The position numbers and the translations under genes were made by a program. From NCBI RefSeq assembly GCF_018446385.1, contig NC_055999.1, forward strand, positions 82,723,859 through 82,787,858: 64,000 nucleotides of DNA, read 5' to 3'. Within the stretch, counting starts at the first letter, position 1. Each line of letters opens with the position of its first letter. The notes beneath the pieces were generated by a model. The model ran no database searches, was not told the origin of the DNA, and saw only the letters and a program-made list of their open reading frames with translations. This document shows positions 56,418 to 64,000 of this stretch, in pieces. The DNA comes from Zingiber officinale (taxonomy: Eukaryota; Streptophyta; Magnoliopsida; Zingiberales; Zingiberaceae).

Positions 56418-56921
56418 ATGGCACGGACGATTACCACATTGACTCGTCATGAAGTGCGACGAAATCAGCTCAGGGAGGAGATTCAGGAGATAGAGTATAA
56501 CCCTACTTATGGAGTCGATGGACACATTGGACGGTTTGATGATCTGTTTTGGAAACTTGAGCGAGAAGAGTTTCCAGTCCTGGACAGTTATAGGATCTGA
56601 GCTTTGATGCGTTCATTGTCAGAAAATCCAAGGATGATAGCAAACTATATTTGGGGGCGTCATCAAGGACGCGTCACATATTCTGTATTATGTGAGGAAC
56701 TGCTTCACCATATGACTGAAGAGGATCCAGAAGAGTTCGAAGAGGACCCGGAAATGATCGAGGAGGAACCAGAAGAAGATCCAATTGTGGATCCAATACA
56801 GAATCTTGAAACTGTCCTGCCTGAGATTACCCCAAATGAGTCCAGTCTGAGAGGGATTATTTTGGCCACTGCACTAGTGTCTGTCCTAGTGGGAGTGGTA
56901 GTTGCCTATCTAGTTTTCTAG
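56418..56921 (+). pseudogene. Extra ORF upstream of gag: acidic protein with C-terminal membrane segment
   Basis: From ATG at 56418 (MARTITTLTRHEVRRNQLRE) one frame runs 168 codons with a single TGA at 56598-56600, probably a former TGG. The N-terminal half is basic/helical. The middle is very acidic (EEDPEEFEEDPE region, about 56718-56790). The last 22 or so residues (GIILATALVSVLVGVVVAYL) form a clear hydrophobic helix ending next to the stop, as in tail-anchored proteins. It resembles no copia domain I know. It precedes gag by about 450 bp. Its role could be Gag or particle membrane association; that is speculation. Confidence 0.6.
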
Positions 56922-57372
56922 GATTCTATTATTTTCATTATGTATGAACAATGTTAGTCCATTTCATTCATGTTAGTTAGTTATATGTTAACATTATGCA
57001 GCATAATTTTATGTTATATGTTCATTTATTTATGTTGTTTACTTGACATGATGCATGATTAGTTCATGATGTTTTAAATGATTAGTTCATGATGTTTTAA
57101 ATGATTAGTTCATTTAATTAAAGAAATCATGATATATTAAATGATTAGTTCATTTAATTAAAGAATTCATGATATTAAAAATGATCAGTTCATTTGTTGG
57201 GATGTATGTAATAGAATTGATTAATATTAATTTGATTGGTCATACGAATGATGAGTGAAAACATAGTTGTCACTTGATTTTGTAAACCAACTCAAAGTAA
57301 TATTGAGTCAATCATAAATTGCATGCATATAATTTACACTGAATACTAAATAATGTGTTTATTTATGATAGA

Positions 57373-60300
57373 TTATGACAACAAAAAACATAATAGTTGA
57401 ACTCAACAAAGGTGAAAAACTTAATGGGGATAACTATAAGATCTGACACCTCAGGATACAATATGTACTTGAGGAACAAGAAGTTCTAGAGGCTTTAAAT
57501 AAGGTTATGGAAGTACCTGTAGATGATCCCACTACACAACACAGACGAGATCTTGATGTCTATAAGGCATGGAAGAAAAAAGACTCCACTACAAAGGGCA
57601 TATTGATTTGTTCAATGGTAGACGACCTAGCTTTTGAGTATGACTTGTACCTTTCGGCTCATGCAGTCTGGGTAGCCCTTAAAGAAAAATATAGTGGAGT
57701 AAGTCTGAGCAAGCTTTGCCAGCTGACAATCAAGTTTGACAGCTACAAAAAACATCCGAATGTATCAATGGTTCAACACCTTAGGGAGATGTCGAACATG
57801 ATTCGGGAGCTTAAAACTGCTGGTCATGAGTTGACTAGTGAACAACAGGTTCAAGCAGTTATTCGTTCACTTCCAGATTCTTGGGAGACCATGAAGCAGA
57901 CCCTAACTCACAGTGAGAGTATTAAGACTTTCACTGACGTCTCACGCCATATAGAATTGGAGGCGGAGAGAGTTGAATCCGCAAGGATTTCTAGACAAGC
58001 CTATGTGGCTGTAGGTTCTGCTGGATCATATGGATCCAAGAAAAAGAAATGGTTCAAGAAAAGGAAGGGAAAGAAGAGGGAAGTTGCTGGTGTAGGACAG
58101 GGCCTAATCAAGAAGATAGTCAAGATGACTGGAAAAAACCTAAAAACAAGTTGACTTGTTTTAACTGCGGCAAGAAGGGTCACTTCGCTCGGGAGTGTAC
58201 TGAGCCGAAAAAGGTAAATCCAAGTGTGTCTTCTTTTCTAGAGTATTTTGTTGCTAGTTCAGTGTTATTAGTTGATTCTTATCCTTTGTGGATTATAGAT
58301 TCGGGAGCAACCAACCATGTAGCTCGGGAACGAGTTACATTTGTTGAGTACCGTCGGGTACCAGCTGGCAACAAGTGGATCTATGTGGGAAATAATGTAA
58401 GGGTTGAAGTCAAAGGAGTCGACACTTGCAAACTCAACCTCCGTGGTGGTAGAGTTTTGTTTCTACATGATGTCCTATATGCTCCTAAAATTCGACGGAA
58501 TCTTGTTTTCGTTACGTGTCTTCTTGATTTAGGGTATTGTATTAATTTTTACAGTCGATCTGTTGAACTTAAGATTGACTCAGTGTCAATCAGACATAAT
58601 TTTTTAACAAATGCTTTATGGTTCTTGATATAGAACCAGATGTCAATTATGCTATTGATGGTTATTTTTCAAACATTGCTTTAACTAGTGGTGTAGATAT
58701 AACCGATGAGGTTTGGCATGCTAGATTAGGACACATAGGACAAGAACGTATGAATCGGTTGGCTAGAGAGGGTCTATTAGGCACTCGGGCTAAGATTCAA
58801 TTGTCTATATGTGACCATTGTCTTATAGGAAAAGCAACTAGGAAATCATTTGGTAAAGCTATTAGATTTGAATCAACATTGCAGTTAATTCATTCGGATA
58901 TTTGTGGTCCAATGAATGTGAAGGCTAGACATGGAGCTTCCTATTTCATTACATTTATTGATGATTTCTCTAGGTTCGGTCATGTGTATTTGATTTCTCA
59001 CAAATCTGAAGCATTAGATTGCTTTATTCGTTATATAAACGAAGTTGAGAATCAAACGGAACGTAAAGTTAAGACTTTATGCACTGGTCGTGGAGGAGAG
59101 TATTTGTCTGATATGTTTAAGATAATATGTAATGATAGAGGGATTATAAGACAACTGACAATCCTTGGAACTCCACAGTAAAATGAGATAGCTGAAAGAA
59201 GAAATAGGACTCTTCTTGAAATGGTTAGGTCTATAATGGCACAAGCTAATTTGCCAATCTCCTATTGGGGAGATGCATTATTAACTGCAGCCTATATACT
59301 TAACAAAGTGCCTTCAAAGTCAGTTTCATCTACCCCATATGAACGTTGGACAGGAAGAAAACTATATTTGAGTAATCTGAGACTCTGGGGGTCAGCTGCT
59401 TATGTTCATGATAGTTCTCACAAGTATGGAAAACTAGGGCCTAGGGGTAAGAAATGTATCTTTATAAGATATCATGAGACCTCCAAAGGTTATGTTTTCA
59501 TAGGTGGGCAACTAGATAGAACCATCTCCGAAATAGACTCGAGAGATGCGACTTTTCTTGAAACAGAGTTCCCAATCAGAGGTGATGTTGATAAAAATGT
59601 TCCTCTATTTGAGGAGGATGAGATATTATCAACAAGAGAGGTGTCAAAAGGGATACCTGAGTCTAGTCAACCGAGTGGGAGTGATATGCCAAGTAATGAG
59701 TTGACTTCTCAATAACCCAACTTACAGAGAAGTGTTCGTAAGATCAAACCTAAGAGGAGATTTGATATTGAGAATGAGGCATTGGTAACACTTCCAATTG
59801 ACGATGACGAACCTCAATCCATTGAGGAAGCATTGGGATGTAGAGTTAGAGAAAAATGGAAAGCTGCAATGGTTGAAGAGATGGAGTCCATGATTCAAAA
59901 TCATGTTTGGGACTTAGTCGATCTTCCTCCGGGTCGAAGGGCTATTGGGAATAAGTGGATTCTCAAAATAAATAGGAAAGCAAATGGATCGATTAACAGA
60001 TACAAAGCTCATTTAGTTGCAAAAGGATATACCCAAATAGAGGGTATTGACTTTGAAGAGACATTTTCTCCCGTAGTGAAATTTGTATCAATAAGAGTTA
60101 TTTTGGCCTTTGTGGCACATTATGACTTAGAATTATATCAAATGGATGTAAAAACTGCTTTCCTTAACGGTGATCTTGATGAAGAAATCTATATGGTTCA
60201 ACCAGAAGGTTTCATTGCTGAAGGCCAAGAGCAGAAAGTATGTAGACTTAGAAAGTCTATATATGGCCTAAAGCAAGCATCAAAACAATGGAACATAAGA

Positions 60301-61374
60301 TTTAACGAAGTCATTTTATCTTATGGTTTCGAGATGATCAATGAGGATCATTGTGTTTTCCTGAAAAGGGAAAAAGGAAAGTATGTCATTTTATCATTAT
60401 ATGTTGATGATATGCTGATAGCTGGAAATGACATAGGATATGTGAATGAAGTCAAGAAGTGGTTGTCATCACAATTTGATACAACAGATATGGGAGAAGC
60501 TGAATACATCTTAGGAGTGAAGATCATAAGAGATCGTCCTAAAAGACTTTTGGGTCTGTCACAAGAGTCTTATATAAATAAGATGTTATATTATTTCAGC
60601 ATGTCTAATTGTAACATAAAATATACACCTATTGTGAAAGGTACTGTTTTGAGTAAGAGTATGCGTCCTAAAACTCCAGAGGAAATAGCTGAGATGAATA
60701 AAAAATCATATGCCAGTGCTATTGGTAGTTTGATGTACACTATGTTGTGTACGCGTCCCGATATCAGCTATGTTATGGGCTTGGTCAGTCGCTTCCAGTC
60801 AAACCCAGGACCGAGACACTGGAAGACGGTAAAAAGGATATTCAGATATCTGAAGGCGACAACAGATTATTGTCTCTGCTTTCAAGGATCAGATATGAAA
60901 CTGAAAGGTTATTCAGATGTAGATTGGGATGGAGATTTGGATGATAGAAAATCTACATCAGGCTATGCATTCTTTCTGAATGGTGGCGCCATCTCCTGGA
61001 ACAGCAAGAAACAAGCTTGTGTAGCTTTGCCGACTATGGAAGCTGAATATATGGCATGTTCAACAGCTGTGCAAGAAGCAGTCTAGTTGAGAAGGTTTCT
61101 AAAGTATCTAAAAATTGTTGAGGATAGTGGGAGTCCATTAACTGTCTACTGTGACAGTCAAGCTGCAATAGCTTTTTCCAAGGATCCCAAATATCATAGC
61201 AAAGGCAAACATATAGAAATTAAATATAATTTTGTGAGGAATATTGTGGCTAAAAGAAAAGTCATTCTTGAGTATGTCCCTACACGTGTTATGCTTGCAG
61301 ATCCTTTTACTAAGCCAATGACTAAAGAGTCATTTAAAGAACATATAAAGTCTTTGGGACTTCGTAGAATGTAA
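57373..61374 (+). pseudogene. Copia gag-pol polyprotein, broken by stops and frameshifts
   Basis: Gag starts at 57373 (MTTKNIIVELNKGEKLNG) with a TGA (former TGG) after about 23 codons, then is open from 57507 to 58154. A frameshift near 58050-58150 leads to the CCHC knuckle (CFNCGKKGHFAREC, 58157-58198) and protease (DSG at 58298-58306). A second shift near 58620 leads to one frame up to 61374. It holds the integrase HHCC zinc region (HARLGHIG...CDHC) and core, where the second catalytic Asp is Gly (59086-59088). RT follows with YVDD (60400-60411), then RNase H ([20 protein letters not shown]). In-frame stops lie at 59179, 59713 and 61084. Domain order is typical of Ty1-copia. Confidence 0.93.
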
Positions 61375-62641
61375 CACCATTGAAATAATAATCAGACTTT
61401 GTGTTTTAATTGTGTCATTTGCCATAATTTAGTCAGTGTATATGTTGTATTTGTTACATTCATATAAGATCTCGGTGAGCATGTTGGCAGGTGGAGATTG
61501 GTCCACTTACATGGACAATCATCTCTGTTTGTTAAGTACAAATAGGGGTAAGACCGTTACTTATGAAACAGCTTATGTAGATGAAATTATGAAATTAGAG
61601 ACAGATTCATAAGTTGATGTCTCCTTGATAATTGTGTCAAGATGAAATCATTTATGTGTAAATAATGATTTAAGTAAATGAACCCACCATTTATTGAACC
61701 TGTTGAAAGCCAGATTAGAATTCATATGTTGAATTCAGGATTAGACATTAGGTATGTCTAGATCAAAATCTGTACGATGTTAAATTTGAAGACGACATGC
61801 GCTCTTTTTAGTAAAGAGAATAACATCATAGCATGTGATTCATACCATATGTGCTATTGCGACAATAAAGGTAGTAGGAGAATGAATCCCTGTTTCTCTA
61901 CTATGTGAGACTTTTGAGATTATATGCTAATCTCAATTTTTTGGCTTAGTGACTATTTAGCTGTTTACTTGAAGTTTTAATCAGTGTCTGCTACTTTAGT
62001 GTGTATCCTATGGCTATGGATGATTCGGTCTATGGAGCATAACTAGGAAAGCGACTGATTAAAATGAATAGATTCTAAAAAAAGGGAAGATTAAATATAT
62101 TTACATCTTTTGATATTATTCACTAGTCCACCCATTTTTGTTATGTATAGAAATGAATGTGAATATTGGATATGGAACATACTCTTGACATAATGGTCAT
62201 TATAAGGGATTAGAGATGTTCATATCGATGTAAATGAAAATTATTTAATCTGGGTAAATAGCAAGACATGGATATCTCCAAGATAATGGTTGTGTGTCAC
62301 TTGAAGATTGGATGGATCCTGGATAAAGGCTATGTGCCACCAGGAAAGTGGCTATGTGCCATGCAGAGTGTGTCTCTAATTTATATGAGCAGCTAAGTAG
62401 AGTGTAATAATTTTCTTAGCATTGATTGCTCAAGGAGTGACTAAGTCAAGATGTAACAATCTTCTTAGCAACTATCGCTCAGCGTGCTTGCTATCGCACG
62501 GACCATTTTCTCTAAGTATGGATTGGATGTTCTCATATAGTCTATGTGACCAAACTCTCTAATAGTCTATGTGATTTATTAAGTCTTTGTGACTTACCTG
62601 AATGAACAAGTCTTAGTGACTTACCTTGGACGAGTGGGAGA
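61375..62641. other. 3' untranslated interior of the copia element
   Basis: About 1.27 kb without a frame between the RNase H stop and the 3' LTR. It ends with the purine tract AGTGGGAGA. Words such as AAGTCTTAGTGACTTACC repeat near 62580-62625. Confidence 0.65.
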
Positions 62642-62965
62642 TGTTGGAAATGGGGAGAGTGGGGATGTGAGAACATGACCCTCGTTCCCCACTACTCATA
62701 ATGAAAAAGTCCATTATGCCCCTAGTTTATTTCCCTATATAAAGGGGTGCGTCCAAGGATCATTGGGGGGGTTGGAGACGAGAGTAAGAGGAGAACATAT
62801 GAGGCAGTGAGATTTGGTTCGTGGAATCGTGGAGGACTTTCCGATCTTGTGATCGCTCTTCTGACAAAGAGTTTCGCCATTACCGATTGCGAATCTACGG
62901 GAGATCACTGTAAATTTTTACCGTTTTAATTTTATTCATCTTTCATGCATTAAGAATTATCTACA
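62642..62965 (+). repeat. 3' LTR of the copia element
   Basis: It is co-linear with 54716-55053. TATATAA is at 62736-62742, with a short G7 run, and it ends ATTATCTACA. Confidence 0.93.
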
Positions 62966-64000
62966 AGTTCATCATGATATATACATGGCTCACCACCATT
63001 AAATTATTATTATTATAAAAAAAATTATAAATTAACTGACAGCTACTTTCTAACAACTCTTTTAATTAACTAATAATTTATAAATTATTATTATTTACTC
63101 TCAAATATAGTATTTTTATATAGAAAAAATTAATAATTAACTAATAATTATAGAGGTTAATATGTTATAGTCTAGGTGGATAAAACATTTTGCTCTTACC
63201 TAACAGTCTGAAATTCAAGTCGTTTTGTCGTCTTCAAGAGAACGACGAGAAAGAAAAGTTTAAATGAGATCTTCATGGATAGGGTCTGAAAGGAGTTTAT
63301 GATGACAAATGAAACCACAATGGTGGTCAATCGGGGAGATTGTGAGTTTATTAAAATTTTGATTTATGATGGTGCCCCTTTCACTTTCTCAGGGTTCTCC
63401 TCTTCCAAACTCCTTCTAAGCCAAGGCTGCGGTGGTCTAATAGCTAGCTAAGATGGTTTGCGGGATAAAGTCCGTCAATGGTTGGCTAGTGTTATCGGCA
63501 CGGTCATTTCAACGCCCAAGTCAGAACCAGATCTAAAGAGAGTGTGAGAGAGAATTCAAAATGTCAAAATAAATATATAGTTTAAGGGAAAAGAGTTGTC
63601 ATCACGTGTGATAAGATAAAATCATACCTGAACTTATTTTCATCGGTTGTTATATAGTCGTTGAAAGGAATCTCCACGTAGAATGTCACATGTTACAACT
63701 ATCCGCTTGAGGGACGGTTAGGACACTAAGATGACCCATGTTTGTCAGTTATTCGTCTGAGGGCGGTTAGGGAACCAAGGAGCGAGCGACCGTCGTTGAG
63801 TCGCGTCTCCGAGAATACCCACGTAATATGCTAGAATGTCTGGGGTTGATGTTGAATGCTTGATTAGTTGATTCCGGATAGTCTCCTGAGCCCAAATGGG
63901 TCATGAACTTTGAGTCCTCGGCAATGTCAAGTGCTTGGAGACATCGCATGCTCGGGAATGCTGAGTATTCAGGAATTGGATCTAGTCAGTCAAGAAGTGA
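62966..64000 (-). repeat. Gypsy-LTR-like and AT-rich remnant at the window end
   Basis: AT-rich to 63170, then text with no supported frame. It contains words such as AACGCCCAAGTCAGAACCAG, CTCCACGTAGAATGTCAC and AGGGCGGTTAGGGAACC. These resemble reversed gypsy LTRs of this window in style but are not clearly alignable. The element continues past the window edge. Confidence 0.35.

Larger units (their letters stand above)
54716..62965 (+). mobile_element. Full-length Ty1-copia retrotransposon, decayed
   Basis: This is an 8250-bp element with 338- and 324-bp LTRs. The primer-binding site TTGGTATCAGAGC lies at 55054-55066 and the purine tract GTGGGAGA before 62642. The flanking 5-mers GGTTC/AGTTC differ by one base. 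Domain order gag, protease, integrase, RT, RNase H is copia type. Coding parts contain stops and two frameshifts, so it is not autonomous now. An additional ORF lies between leader and gag. Confidence 0.93.

Overview
This is a transposon-dense stretch of a nuclear plant genome, probably a monocot. The evidence is three intron-containing plant genes surrounded by Ty1-copia and Ty3-gypsy LTR retrotransposons. A Zingiberales-type source is only a guess. There is no bacterial, organellar or pararetroviral coding sequence that I can support.

Layout. (1) 1-21.6 kb is a nest of LTR elements. A Ty3-gypsy relic (4593-7409, resuming at 17377) was split by a solo LTR (5543-6540, TSD GTTAT). It was also split inside its reverse transcriptase by a 9.97-kb gag-only copia-type element, TR-GAG1 (7410-17376). 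TR-GAG1 carries a second, intron-containing ORF behind its own TATA box, and it has itself been hit by a small TIR element and by a cluster of tRNA-like repeats. Further LTR pieces fill 1-4.6 kb and 17.4-21.6 kb. (2) 21.6-39 kb is the gene island. It holds a CYSTM cysteine-rich membrane-module gene (+), a convergent 40S ribosomal protein S29 gene (-), and a CGLD27/DUF1230 chloroplast protein gene (+, seven exons, one GC-AG intron). Between S29 and CGLD27 lie AT microsatellites, a near-perfect fold-back MITE and a gypsy LTR with a duplicated primer-binding region. (3) 39-54.7 kb is retroelement sequence again. TR-GAG2 (41617-48895, minus strand, TSD CTAAG) is a second gag-only element. Its 5' LTR contains GC-rich pieces that read as a Ski2-like RNA helicase. 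Next comes a minus-strand Ty3-gypsy relic (about 49.44-54.5 kb) split by a solo LTR (TSD CTCCC). (4) 54716-62965 is a full-length but decayed Ty1-copia element with all pol domains and an unexpected extra ORF upstream of gag that ends in a membrane segment. (5) The last kilobase is gypsy-LTR-like.

Only the three island genes look functional for the host. They are independent housekeeping or stress genes, not an operon-like set. The most interesting signals are in the retroelements. Several LTR families share one promoter layout: short motifs, specific to each family and mostly palindromic, at 12-13-bp spacing just upstream of TATA. One LTR has exchanged its promoter region for helicase gene fragments. 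One element carries an internal promoter plus a spliced second ORF. One copia element carries a tail-anchored-type leader ORF.
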